NCBI RefSeq assembly: GCF_001308875.1
Contig: NZ_KQ465114.1
Location: 106,386 to 170,385, forward strand
Direction: 5' to 3'
Length of the DNA stretch: 64,000 nucleotides
From: Lysinibacillus sp. ZYM-1
GTDB taxonomy: Bacteria; Bacillota; Bacilli; Bacillales_A; Planococcaceae
Of this stretch, positions 45,883 through 54,533 are shown piece by piece. The translations under genes and the position numbers were made by a program. The notes beneath the pieces were generated by a model. It saw nothing but the letters and a program-made list of their open reading frames with translations. It was not told where the DNA came from and did no database searches. Each line of letters begins with the position of its first letter. Positions within the stretch are counted from its first letter, which is position 1.

Positions 45883-46785
45883 ATGGATAAAGTAACTACT
45901 ACTATCGATCATTCTGTTTTAGTGAATGCACGCAAGGCCTCTCGAAAAAAGAATCTTGTCTCTTTCCTAAACAAAATCAAAAAAAATAAGGCAGCTGTCG
46001 CTGGGGGCATCATCATTCTTCTATATATATTGATGTTTCTAATCGGGCCGATTATAGCCCCTTACGATCCATTCGATGTTCAGCTAGATCAAAAATTACA
46101 AGGACCAAGTTTAGATCATTTAATGGGCACTGATGACAAAGGACGAGATATTTTAAGCCGAATATTATATGGCTCGCGATTATCTCTTGGTGTTGGTATT
46201 TCGGCTGTGTTGTTTGGTGGAACAATTGGAACCATCTTAGGGCTCATCTCTGGCTACTATGGAAAATGGGTTGATTCTATAATTAGTCGTATCTTAGATA
46301 TCATGCTTGCCTTTCCTGGTATCTTACTAGCTTTAGCGATTGTCAGTGCGTTAGGACCAAGTTTGATTAATGTAACAATTGCAGTTGGGTTTTTCTCTAT
46401 TCCAATGTTTGCACGTATTGTACGTGGATCGACAATGGAAGTGAAAAAGTTGGAATATATCGATGCTGTTAAAACGCTCGGAGCGAATGATATGACCATA
46501 TTAATCAAGCATATCTTCCCGAACATCTTATCACCAATTATTGTCCAAGCATCTATGCGTTTAGCAACGGCAATTCTATCTGCAGCGGGTCTATCATTCT
46601 TAGGATTAGGTGCACAACCGCCATCTCCTGAATGGGGTGCCATGCTATCAAATGGCCGTGATTTTCTTTTCACCGCTCCTTATATGGCACTATTCCCCGG
46701 TATTATGATTTCCATCCTTGTACTAGGATTTAACCTCTTTGGAGATGGTTTACGCGATGCTTTAGATCCAAGAATGAAAAATTAA
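45883..46785 (+). CDS. ABC transporter permease, DppC/OppC type
   Basis: The 300-residue protein has six hydrophobic segments and an N-terminal cytoplasmic extension. The typical NPLA-like start of DppC proteins (HLMGTDDKGRDILSRILYGSR, in part GTDDKGRDILSRI) and the EAA loop region YIDAVKTLGANDMTILIKHIFPN (in part DAVKTLGANDM) place it as one of two permeases of a peptide-type importer. AAAGGAG precedes the ATG. It is the first gene of a seven-gene plus-strand run to 52526 with short gaps. Confidence 0.92.
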   Translation: MDKVTTTIDHSVLVNARKASRKKNLVSFLNKIKKNKAAVAGGIIILLYILMFLIGPIIAPYDPFDVQLDQKLQGPSLDHLMGTDDKGRDILSRILYGSRLSLGVGISAVLFGGTIGTILGLISGYYGKWVDSIISRILDIMLAFPGILLALAIVSALGPSLINVTIAVGFFSIPMFARIVRGSTMEVKKLEYIDAVKTLGANDMTILIKHIFPNILSPIIVQASMRLATAILSAAGLSFLGLGAQPPSPEWGAMLSNGRDFLFTAPYMALFPGIMISILVLGFNLFGDGLRDALDPRMKN

Positions 46786-46799
46786 AGGAGAGAAGATAC

Positions 46800-47720
46800 A
46801 TGACATTATTTATCTTAAAACGACTTGCTCAAATTATCCCTGTGACGCTCGGTGTAACGCTTGTTGTTTTTCTAATTATGCAAATGATTCCGGGTGATCC
46901 AGCGATCATTTTAGCTGGTGAAGGGGCTTCACAAGAAACGGTTGCAGAATTACGTGAAAATTTAGGGCTAAATAAACCTTTAGCAGTTCAATACACAGAT
47001 TACATTAAAAATCTTTTACAAGGTGACATGGGTCATTCTTTAAAAAATAACCAGCCTGTATTTGAAGAAATTACAGCACGTTTACCAATTACCATTGAGC
47101 TAGCCTTTTATAGTATTTTAATCACAATTGTGCTCGGGCTTGTAGCCGGCATCATCTCAGCAATCCGCCCTTACTCCTTCATGGATGTTGGATTAATGAT
47201 TGTCGCCTTATTAGGAATCTCCCTACCAAGTTTCTGGTTAGGTATTTTATTGATGTATCTATTCTCCGTACAGTTACACTGGCTACCTGTAGCAGGCTGG
47301 GATAGTGCCAAACATATCATTCTTCCTGCTGTTACACTCGGCGCAGGTGGCGCTGCCATCGTTGCACGTATGACTCGTTCAAGTATGTTAGAGGTCGTGA
47401 ACCAAGATTATATTCGAACAGCTAAAGCAAAAGGCTTAAAAGGATACATTATCATTTTAAAACACGCATTACGTAATGCCTTGATCCCAGTTATTACAGT
47501 AGTAGGCTTACAGTTTGGTAGTTTACTTGGTGGCACAGTATTAGTAGAGTCTGTTTTCGCAGTTAATGGCTTAGGTCGAATGATTGTAGATGCTATTCGT
47601 ACACGAGATATACCAATCGTTCAGGGTGGCGTGCTGGTCGCTTCATTAATATTCGTTTTCATAAATCTTTTCGTAGATATTTTGTATCGAATCTTTAATA
47701 AGCGAATGGATTTAAACTAG
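46800..47720 (+). CDS. ABC transporter permease, DppB/OppB type
   Basis: The 306-residue permease partner shows the DppB hallmarks: MTLFILKRLAQIIPVTLGVT at the N-terminus, FLIMQMIPGDPA, and the EAA loop DYIRTAKAKGLKGYIIILKHALRN (in part TAKAKGLKGY), with six membrane segments. AAAGGAGAG lies before the ATG, 14 nt after the previous gene. In most such operons DppB comes before DppC; the order is reversed here. Confidence 0.93.
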   Translation: MTLFILKRLAQIIPVTLGVTLVVFLIMQMIPGDPAIILAGEGASQETVAELRENLGLNKPLAVQYTDYIKNLLQGDMGHSLKNNQPVFEEITARLPITIELAFYSILITIVLGLVAGIISAIRPYSFMDVGLMIVALLGISLPSFWLGILLMYLFSVQLHWLPVAGWDSAKHIILPAVTLGAGGAAIVARMTRSSMLEVVNQDYIRTAKAKGLKGYIIILKHALRNALIPVITVVGLQFGSLLGGTVLVESVFAVNGLGRMIVDAIRTRDIPIVQGGVLVASLIFVFINLFVDILYRIFNKRMDLN

Positions 47721-47735
47721 GGAGGGGAAAAACAG

Positions 47736-48749
47736 ATGAAACAAGAGACAGTGTTAGAAGTAAAAAATTTACAAACTTATTTTTATTCGAGTGAGGGAGT
47801 CGCTAAAGCTGTGGATGGTGTTTCCTTTACACTTCAAAAAGGAGAAACGCTTGGTATTGTCGGGGAATCTGGTTGTGGGAAATCAATGACTTCCCTGTCA
47901 TTGCTTCGATTAGTCCCTTCACCCCCTGGTAAAATTATCAATGGTGAAATTCTCTTAAACAATACAGACATCTTGAAATTATCTGATGAAGAATTGCGCA
48001 AGATTCGAGGTAATAAAATATCGATGATTTTCCAAGAGCCCATGACAAGCTTAAACCCTGTGCTATCTGTTGGGGAGCAAATCGCAGAATCCATCCGTTT
48101 GCACCAAGGTTTATCACGCAAAGATGCATGGGAGAAGGCTGTGGATATGATCCGTCTAGTTGGAATTCCCGCCCCTGAAAAAAGAGCAAAACAAGAACCG
48201 TATCAGCTCAGTGGTGGGATGCGTCAACGTATTATGATTGCCATGGCACTAGCTTGTACACCAGATGTTTTAATTGCTGATGAACCGACAACTGCCCTGG
48301 ATGTTACTATTCAAGCGCAAATTATTGATATTATTCAAAATCTGCAAAAACAGTTGGGGATGAGCATTATCTTCATTACCCATGACCTCGGTGTTGTTGC
48401 CGAGATTTGCGATAAAATTGCCGTTATGTATGCAGGACAGGTTGTAGAGGAAGGCACAACGGATAGCCTTTTTGAAAAACCGTTACACCCTTATACCAAT
48501 GGTTTAATTCAATCATTACCAAAACTGTATGAAGATCAAGAAGAATTATCTACTATTCATGGAACAGTTCCAAGTCCTTATAATTATCCGATTGGCTGCC
48601 GTTATGCAGAGCGCTGTCCATTTGCTACAGAGTTATGCCGTAAAAAACAGCCTGAACTGCTTACGATTGAGCCAGGGAAAAAGGTAAGATGCTGGATGTA
48701 CAGTAAGGAATGGCAGGGAGCAACACTTATGGAGGAGATGACAGTATGA
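47736..48749 (+). CDS. ABC transporter ATP-binding protein, DppD/OppD type
   Basis: The 337-residue ATPase has Walker A GESGCGKS (about residue 39), Q-loop [10 protein letters not shown], signature LSGGMRQR, Walker [13 protein letters not shown] and an H-loop in FITHDLG. The C-terminal oligopeptide-transporter extension contains a cysteine cluster ([15 protein letters not shown] ... C) that binds an iron-sulfur cluster in related peptide importers. GGAGGGG precedes the ATG. Confidence 0.95.
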   Translation: MKQETVLEVKNLQTYFYSSEGVAKAVDGVSFTLQKGETLGIVGESGCGKSMTSLSLLRLVPSPPGKIINGEILLNNTDILKLSDEELRKIRGNKISMIFQEPMTSLNPVLSVGEQIAESIRLHQGLSRKDAWEKAVDMIRLVGIPAPEKRAKQEPYQLSGGMRQRIMIAMALACTPDVLIADEPTTALDVTIQAQIIDIIQNLQKQLGMSIIFITHDLGVVAEICDKIAVMYAGQVVEEGTTDSLFEKPLHPYTNGLIQSLPKLYEDQEELSTIHGTVPSPYNYPIGCRYAERCPFATELCRKKQPELLTIEPGKKVRCWMYSKEWQGATLMEEMTV

Positions 48750-49738
48750 CAACAGGGCTACAAACACAACCACTATTACAAGTAAATGATTTAAAACAAC
48801 ATTTTTTCTTAAAAAAAGAAAAGCTCTTCGGTCCACAGCAGGTTGTTAAAGCCGTGGATGGTGTTTCCTTCGAGATTATGCCGGGTGAAACACTCAGTAT
48901 CGTTGGAGAATCTGGCTGCGGAAAGTCAACAACAGGCCGCTCTATTTTAAGATTAGATGAACCCACATCTGGAGAAGTGTTGTTGTTTGGTAAAAATTTA
49001 GTGACTATGAGTAAAAAAGAACTGCGAGTTGCGCGCAAAGACATACAAATTATTTTCCAAGATCCGTATGCTTCTCTCAACCCACGACGAACAATTCGTA
49101 AAATGTTGACGGAGGCCATGTCCATTCAAAAAATAGTTCCTCCGGAGCAGCAAGAAGCACGCATGATTGAATTAATGTCACTTGTGGGGTTACGACCAGA
49201 ATACTTAGAGCGTTATCCGCATGAATTTTCTGGTGGGCAACGTCAGCGTATTGGTATCGCGAGAGCACTTGCCGTCAATCCCAAAATTATTATTTGTGAT
49301 GAATCGGTTTCCGCCTTAGACGTTTCTATCCAGGCGCAGATTTTAAATTTACTGAAGCAGCTACAAAGAGATTTAGATTTAACCTTTTTATTTATCTCAC
49401 ACGATTTAAGTGTAGTTCGCCATATATCAGACCGTATAATGGTTATGTATCTTGGAAAAGTCGTAGAAATTGCTGATAAGCATTCCCTTTTCACACAGCC
49501 GCATCACCCTTATACAAAAGCATTATTTTCTTCTATTCCAGTGATTGATAAGGAGCATCGTAAGGAGCGAATTATTTTAAAGGGAGACCTACCGTCACCT
49601 CTCAATCCTCCTACTGGCTGTACCTTCCATACACGTTGCCCATTCGCTACAGATAAGTGTAAAGCGGAGGTTCCAGCATTACGAGAAATCACGGCAACAC
49701 ATAAGGTAGCTTGCCATTTTGCAGAAAATTTAGTTTAA
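48746..49738 (+). CDS. ABC transporter ATP-binding protein, DppF/OppF type
   Basis: The ATG at 48746 overlaps the previous stop by ATGA and has GGAGGAG upstream, giving 330 residues. Walker [10 protein letters not shown]-loop [11 protein letters not shown], signature FSGGQRQR, Walker [13 protein letters not shown] and the H-loop FISHDLS are all present. The C-terminal [15 protein letters not shown] again carries the family cysteines. With DppD it forms the heterodimeric motor of the importer. Confidence 0.95.
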   Translation: MTTGLQTQPLLQVNDLKQHFFLKKEKLFGPQQVVKAVDGVSFEIMPGETLSIVGESGCGKSTTGRSILRLDEPTSGEVLLFGKNLVTMSKKELRVARKDIQIIFQDPYASLNPRRTIRKMLTEAMSIQKIVPPEQQEARMIELMSLVGLRPEYLERYPHEFSGGQRQRIGIARALAVNPKIIICDESVSALDVSIQAQILNLLKQLQRDLDLTFLFISHDLSVVRHISDRIMVMYLGKVVEIADKHSLFTQPHHPYTKALFSSIPVIDKEHRKERIILKGDLPSPLNPPTGCTFHTRCPFATDKCKAEVPALREITATHKVACHFAENLV

Positions 49739-49775
49739 TGTAACTTACACTTATAAAATAAATGGAGAGGTCATT

Positions 49776-50528
49776 ATGTTACAACTAGAAACCTTCAACA
49801 TATATATTCTCCTATGTGTAATCGCTCCAATTATTGGAGCTTTTCTGCTTACTTTTATATTTATTTTCGAAAAACAAATTGATAGCCTTGAGGAAGAAAA
49901 AAGAAACTTAGAGCTTAAACAAGATTTACAAAGAGCGAATATTCTTCAGTTAAATCAGCAAATACAGCCACATTTCTTTTTTAACGCATTAAATTCATTA
50001 CTGAGCCTAGCCCGCATCAATCGAAAGGAAGATTTGGTAGCGGGCATTGAGGCCTTAGCGACGTTTTTTAAATTTAAATATAATAATCATGAGGTTTTAA
50101 TTGCATTAAAAAACGAGGTACAATTTGTCGATAGCTATTTAAATATTCAACAACTACGCTTCGGGCATCGTTTGACGATCCATAAGTATATTGATGATGC
50201 AGCCCTATCTGTACAAATACCACCTTTTATTCTCCAGACCATTATTGAAAATGCATATAAACATGGCTTTGAAAAACATATAGGACCTGCGGAGCTTTCC
50301 ATTTATATCAAAAAAATGGACAAGTTTTTATTGATCGAAATTAAAAATACACAACCATCAGAAAAGATAGAAACTGCTATTGAGCAAGTAGAAGATGAAT
50401 TGCAACAAGGTTATGGTCTTGAAAATACTAGGAAACGTCTTGAGCTCATTTATGGACTCGAAAATATTTTATTTTCAATTCAAAACGATAAAAAGTTTTA
50501 CACTGTAACGATCCATGTTCCCGCTTAG
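49776..50528 (+). CDS. LytS/YesM-type sensor histidine kinase
   Basis: The 250-residue protein has one N-terminal membrane helix (about 8-32), a short coiled coil (SLEEEKRNLELKQDLQRANI) and a HisKA_5-type kinase with the phospho-acceptor in QQIQPHFFFNALNSL (His66), N-box IIENAYKHG (about 165) and G-box QGYGLENTRKRL (about 215). There is no extracellular sensor domain to speak of, so the signal probably comes from a membrane partner. The polytopic protein encoded two genes downstream is a candidate. GGAGAGG precedes the ATG. Confidence 0.9.
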   Translation: MLQLETFNIYILLCVIAPIIGAFLLTFIFIFEKQIDSLEEEKRNLELKQDLQRANILQLNQQIQPHFFFNALNSLLSLARINRKEDLVAGIEALATFFKFKYNNHEVLIALKNEVQFVDSYLNIQQLRFGHRLTIHKYIDDAALSVQIPPFILQTIIENAYKHGFEKHIGPAELSIYIKKMDKFLLIEIKNTQPSEKIETAIEQVEDELQQGYGLENTRKRLELIYGLENILFSIQNDKKFYTVTIHVPA

Positions 50529-50566
50529 GCTTTCTACTAATTTGAATGCGAGAGGAGAATCTCAAC

Positions 50567-51265
50567 ATGAATATATTAATCGCAGATGATGAGCCTTTAG
50601 AGCTTGAGCAAATGATTTATTTATTAAAGCCACATTTCCCTAATTGGACATTTCATACTGCTCAGGATGCCTCACAAGCTCTGCAATTAGCTAAAAAACA
50701 CCGTATGACTATCGCCTTTTTGGATATTCAAATGCCTGGGAAAAATGGAATCACTTTGAGTAAAGAGTTGAAAGAACTTTATGATGTAGACATTATTATG
50801 GTAACCGCTTATCAGACCTTCGAATATGCCCAACAAGCATTACGTATCGGGGTGAAAGATTATCTAACAAAACCTGTTATTGCTAGTGAGTTAAATGCAA
50901 TCGTGGAGAAATATAAAGTATGGAGCTCTAACCATGATGCGATCCAAAGCGCCCTTTCCTATATTCATGAAAACTATCATGAAAAGTTGAGTTTAAATAT
51001 TATTGCAGAAAAAATTCACTTGAATTCTAGCTATTTAAGTCGCAAATTTTTGGAGGAGCAGTCCATCGGGATTAATGAATATATTAATAATTATCGTCTA
51101 GAAATGGCTGTGAAAAAAATAAGTGAAAATCTTGACGCTAGTATGTCAGCAATTGCTGAAAGTTGTGGTTTTAATAGCCAACACTATTTTAGTGTGGCCT
51201 TCAAGAAAAAATATAATCAATCACCTCGTCAATACAAATCTTCTAAAATGAGTAAAGGTAATTGA
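50567..51265 (+). CDS. Response regulator with AraC-type DNA-binding domain
   Basis: ATG 50567 with AGAGGAG gives 232 residues. The receiver has the acidic pair Asp7-Asp8 (IADDEP), phospho-acceptor Asp53 (FLDIQMPGKNG), Thr in MVTAY and Lys in TKP. Residues about 130-232 form an AraC-type double helix-turn-helix with the family ending CGFNSQHYFSVAFKKKYNQSP (in part GFNSQHYFSVAFKKKY). Pairs of this kind regulate adjacent transport operons. Direct repeats at 45764-45794 are a possible target. Confidence 0.92.
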   Translation: MNILIADDEPLELEQMIYLLKPHFPNWTFHTAQDASQALQLAKKHRMTIAFLDIQMPGKNGITLSKELKELYDVDIIMVTAYQTFEYAQQALRIGVKDYLTKPVIASELNAIVEKYKVWSSNHDAIQSALSYIHENYHEKLSLNIIAEKIHLNSSYLSRKFLEEQSIGINEYINNYRLEMAVKKISENLDASMSAIAESCGFNSQHYFSVAFKKKYNQSPRQYKSSKMSKGN

Positions 51266-51269
51266 TGTT

Positions 51270-52526
51270 ATGTTAAAGAAATTTTCATTGCTTGTACCAT
51301 TTGCAAGTCTAAGCACAGCAGCAGGTGTCATTATTCTTTTAGCTAGATGGATTAATGGTAACTTATTATTGTCCTCTCCTTCTGCCCTGATCTCTTATGG
51401 CTTTATGGCAGGGATATGCTACACATTAGCAACAGCCATTTCGTTTATCGTTCTTGGCTTTTTTTTAAATAGGAGTGACTACACACAAAACCAGCACAAA
51501 CAAAGCTATTTACTCTATATAATAAAGCAAAAATTAAGTGGCATGAATTTAAAAGTAATACGGCTATTTTACCTTCTGACAGGCATTGAACTTTGGTTAA
51601 TTCAATTAATAAGTATAAGTGTATTATCTGAAATTATGTTAAATATACCAGTCCCCATTACGCTTTTTTTATTTTTGATTGGGATGTTACTTTTAGATCG
51701 CATCATGTCTGTGAAAAGTATACTGTGGCTAGAGATTTTATTTATCATTGCCCTTTTTTCTTTACTTATTTTTATCCCTATTTATTATTTTGTACAAAAT
51801 GGAGCCAGTACAGTATATGAAGGGATTCGCTTATATCATCCTTATCTATTTTATTTTAAAAATAGCGAAATCCTCCTGTTCTATGTCATTATTCAACTTG
51901 CCGTCCTAGGACAGGTGTTCTTTGATAAATCTACATGGTATCTGATTGCCTTTATAAAACCAAAAAAAGTACGTCGCAGCCTATTTTCATCAGGTATGAT
52001 TTTAGCATTATTAACACTGTCCTTTACGGCAATATTAATGATTGCTTTATATAGCGGCTCCTTTGGCGAGTTTCAAGTTTTGATTTTCACCTTTTTGTAT
52101 GAAGTACAGCCTGGATTTCTTACATTTGCTTTTCTTGTCATTGTTCTATTAGCCGTTGTATCGACCTTGCTTGTAGATATGCGTGCGACGAAACGGTTTT
52201 TTGCCAAGAAAAGACCCTATTATTTTTATTTAATAGCACTGATGGTCTTACTAATTGCCATTTTTCTATCCATTGATTTAACCATTTTAGGTGTTATTTA
52301 TTCATTCGCCTTTCTGCATATTACAATGCTACCGTTTATGTTAATCCTTCTTTTTACGAATCGTAGCATTCATAAACATAGCTATCTGGTCATAGTACTA
52401 TCGATGATCATAGGAATTGGTGTTGGCCTAAGCTTTAATGTGTTATATGGCTTAGCGACTAGCTTTATCATCTCGTGTATCTATCAATTAATGCTTCAGA
52501 CTGAAACTACAGAAAAAAATGCCTGA
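51270..52526 (+). CDS. Polytopic membrane protein of unknown function, transporter-like
   Basis: The 418-residue protein is almost entirely hydrophobic, with about 11-12 helices. The layout and segments such as VFFDKSTWYLIAFIKPKKVRRSLFSSGM, in part DKSTWYLIAFIKPKKVRR, between helices 6 and 7 recall sodium:solute symporters, where a QR-rich loop occupies this place. I do not see the canonical SSS signatures. It follows the response-regulator gene by four nt behind AAAGG. It may be a transporter or the sensor partner of the short histidine kinase. I do not recognise a named family. Confidence 0.65.
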   Translation: MLKKFSLLVPFASLSTAAGVIILLARWINGNLLLSSPSALISYGFMAGICYTLATAISFIVLGFFLNRSDYTQNQHKQSYLLYIIKQKLSGMNLKVIRLFYLLTGIELWLIQLISISVLSEIMLNIPVPITLFLFLIGMLLLDRIMSVKSILWLEILFIIALFSLLIFIPIYYFVQNGASTVYEGIRLYHPYLFYFKNSEILLFYVIIQLAVLGQVFFDKSTWYLIAFIKPKKVRRSLFSSGMILALLTLSFTAILMIALYSGSFGEFQVLIFTFLYEVQPGFLTFAFLVIVLLAVVSTLLVDMRATKRFFAKKRPYYFYLIALMVLLIAIFLSIDLTILGVIYSFAFLHITMLPFMLILLFTNRSIHKHSYLVIVLSMIIGIGVGLSFNVLYGLATSFIISCIYQLMLQTETTEKNA

Positions 52527-52551
52527 ATCCGAGATGCTTCGGTTCAGGCAT
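52519..52551. terminator. Bidirectional terminator at the end of the ABC/two-component run
   Basis: Stem gcctgaatccga/tcggttcaggc with short loop; the membrane-protein stop codon lies within it. It also ends the convergent anti-sigma gene. Confidence 0.82.
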
Positions 52552-52561
52552 TCATCTTCAT

Positions 52562-53503
52562 TTAACTGATATAAAAAATGAATAGGATAAGTAATAGTAG
52601 ACCAACAATGGCTGAAGCAATGGAAAGATAATGTCTTTTTTCCTCTCGACCATAATAATAGTCAATTAAAATAGTACTGAAAATCATGACAGCCAAAATT
52701 CCTATTATTCCGATTGTAAATATGATCCACCCTTTCATTATGAACAACCATAACATAAAGATATTTACGGTTTTAATAATCCAACTGGTACGTCGATGAC
52801 CATTATTTACATAATCTTTTGGAATGTTGAACTTTTTTCTCATTAATTTTTCAACAAGCATTTGAATAGCTATAATAATGACTGGGAATATAATTAAACC
52901 CGTCATTTCAAATTCAACATCATCTTTCAGAGCAAGGTCTAAATAAGCCTTTGCTAAATCTCTATTTTCTACTTTATAAAATGATTTGTTGTTATAATCC
53001 GCAATTACGATAATTTCCTCTTCTATGAACATTTTCATCTTGACAACCTGGCCGTTTTCAAACTCTGCCCAAACATCACGCAAGGCCCTTTTAAATTGAT
53101 TATCTTCATACGTTTGTGTCACAGTTGCCTGCTGTAATAGTTGTTGTAATATCCTTTTTTCCGAACTTAGCTCAAATACTCTTTGGCCAATAGTCCATCC
53201 AGGTCTCCCTGCCTTAAAGGTCCCCTCATCCGGGTTGTAGATCATTGTATACTTTTTTATTGTTTCTTGCTGAGCCAAGTGAACAATTGAAGCGTTTTTA
53301 GCTTGGTCGACCCTTCCTATTGGGCCAAGTGCTATGATAAAAAATAGCATGACGATTGTAGCTATAATGATTAACGGATATTGCCAGCGTCTTGTTGTAA
53401 GCTTTGTTTGATTCACCTGTTGTGAAATACTCTTCTGTAAAGTCTGTGAAAATCTTGGCGTTGTGCCAAGCTCTTTATCCAACTTCTCTTTAAAAGCTGT
53501 CAT
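52562..53503 (-). CDS. Putative anti-sigma factor, membrane protein
   Basis: The 313-residue protein begins with a short cytoplasmic part (residues 1 to about 40), a membrane helix (LIIIATIVMLFFIIALG, about 44-61), a 140-residue extracytoplasmic region, then about four more helices near residues 205, 245, 265 and 293. The gene starts inside the end of an ECF sigma gene (14-nt overlap) behind GGGAGG. The overlap and the membrane anchor fit an anti-sigma factor. It lacks an obvious zinc-binding HxxxCxxC motif, and the multi-helix C-terminus is unusual. Confidence 0.7.
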   Translation of the reverse strand: MTAFKEKLDKELGTTPRFSQTLQKSISQQVNQTKLTTRRWQYPLIIIATIVMLFFIIALGPIGRVDQAKNASIVHLAQQETIKKYTMIYNPDEGTFKAGRPGWTIGQRVFELSSEKRILQQLLQQATVTQTYEDNQFKRALRDVWAEFENGQVVKMKMFIEEEIIVIADYNNKSFYKVENRDLAKAYLDLALKDDVEFEMTGLIIFPVIIIAIQMLVEKLMRKKFNIPKDYVNNGHRRTSWIIKTVNIFMLWLFIMKGWIIFTIGIIGILAVMIFSTILIDYYYGREEKRHYLSIASAIVGLLLLILFIFYIS

Positions 53504-54011
53504 CCATTATTACCTCCCATTCACTAGGATCCAATCTATCCTGCAACAATTTCCTTGCGCGATGCAACCTGGTTTTAACCGTATTTTCTGTACATAAAAG
53601 AATGTCTGCTATTTCTCGAACCTTTAATTCCTGGTAATAATAAAGAATAACGACTTCCCTATAAGGTATAGGTAATCCAAATAAGGCTAACGTCAAAGTT
53701 TTTTTCTCATCCTTTGCTAATAATGTTGTTTCTGGTGTACGTTTACTTGAGCCAATATGTAATTTTTCTACTAATAAATGTCGCTTATTTTTCCAACTTC
53801 GTAGATAGTCATGACTTTTATGTACAGTGATTTTAACTAAATACGTCTTTAGAGAAGATCTTTGTTCAAAGCGATCCTGTTGACGATAATAAGCAAAAAA
53901 TACATCCTGGACAATTTCTTCAGCAATCGCCCAATCCTTTACGTATAGATAAGCCACCCGTAAACAATATTCTCCATGTTCCTCCATGACCGCCACTAAA
54001 TGCTCACTCAC
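53490..54011 (-). CDS. ECF-type RNA polymerase sigma factor
   Basis: The 173-residue protein starts at GTG behind GGGAGG. Sigma region 2 includes AEEIVQDVFFAYYRQ (about residue 30) and region 4 is a helix-turn-helix with YREVVILYYYQELKVREIADIL, in part REVVILYYYQELKVREIA, and TENTVKTRLHRARKLLQ. It resembles SigV/SigX/SigW-class factors for envelope stress. The next gene overlaps its end and is the presumed anti-sigma. A matching ECF promoter lies directly upstream. Confidence 0.93.
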   Translation of the reverse strand: MSEHLVAVMEEHGEYCLRVAYLYVKDWAIAEEIVQDVFFAYYRQQDRFEQRSSLKTYLVKITVHKSHDYLRSWKNKRHLLVEKLHIGSSKRTPETTLLAKDEKKTLTLALFGLPIPYREVVILYYYQELKVREIADILLCTENTVKTRLHRARKLLQDRLDPSEWEVIMDDSF

Positions 54012-54042
54012 CCAAACACCTCCCTATGACATCCACTTTATA

Positions 54043-54069
54043 GTCGTAGTTATCTGCCAGTTGGTTTCA
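54043..54069 (-). promoter_or_regulatory. Probable autoregulated ECF promoter
   Basis: On the minus strand TGAAAC (54069-54064) is 17 nt from CGAC (54046-54043). In B. subtilis SigW, SigX and SigV sites have a TGAAAC/TGTAAC -35 and a CGTA/CGAC/CGTC -10 at 16-17 nt. It lies 32 nt upstream of the sigma start. Confidence 0.75.
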
Positions 54070-54381
54070 TTAAAAAGAAAAAATACCAAATAGCTTTAAT
54101 ACCTTTTCAAAACCAATTGTTTTGTATAATCACTTAAACGATGGACATAATATTTCAAAAACTTCACACAATAAAAAGTGTTTCAACATTTGTTGTCCTT
54201 ATAATAATAAATATGTGATTCACTTTGTTTTATATGGTAACAGATTCAATTAGGCGTTTTAAGATAATCCATTAAGGGAAATCTTCTTGAAAGAAAATCT
54301 TATTACGTGATGATTTGATTGATTAGATACAGCAACTATCCATTTCGTATGCCAAGCCGCATACTTTTTTTCTTTTTACTC

Positions 54382-54435
54382 TTGAATAGCTAGTAAAAAA
54401 ACTGTTATAGTGAGAATGTTTGTCAGACGTCTGAC
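54382..54435 (+). promoter_or_regulatory. nupC promoter with a perfect palindromic operator
   Basis: TTGAAT (54382-54387) and TATAGT (54406-54411) at 18 nt form a promoter. A perfect 14-bp palindrome gtcagacgtctgac (54422-54435) sits at the expected start of transcription. Sites of gtcagac type suggest a GntR/FadR-family repressor. The leader to the start codon is about 110 nt. The rest of the gap back to the ECF promoter (54070-54381) shows nothing that I can support. Confidence 0.7.
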
Positions 54436-54533
54436 TAATAAGATCTTTGACTGTTCTGCAATTCTCAGATGGAACATAATGGGACTTGTTGTCTTCGATT
54501 CGAACGCACTAAATTATACTTATGGAGGAATTT

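Noticed and set aside
46257..46673. 138-codon minus-strand frame inside the DppC-type permease gene
   Set aside because: It is antisense to a clear permease gene, has no ribosome site and its composition reflects the complementary strand.
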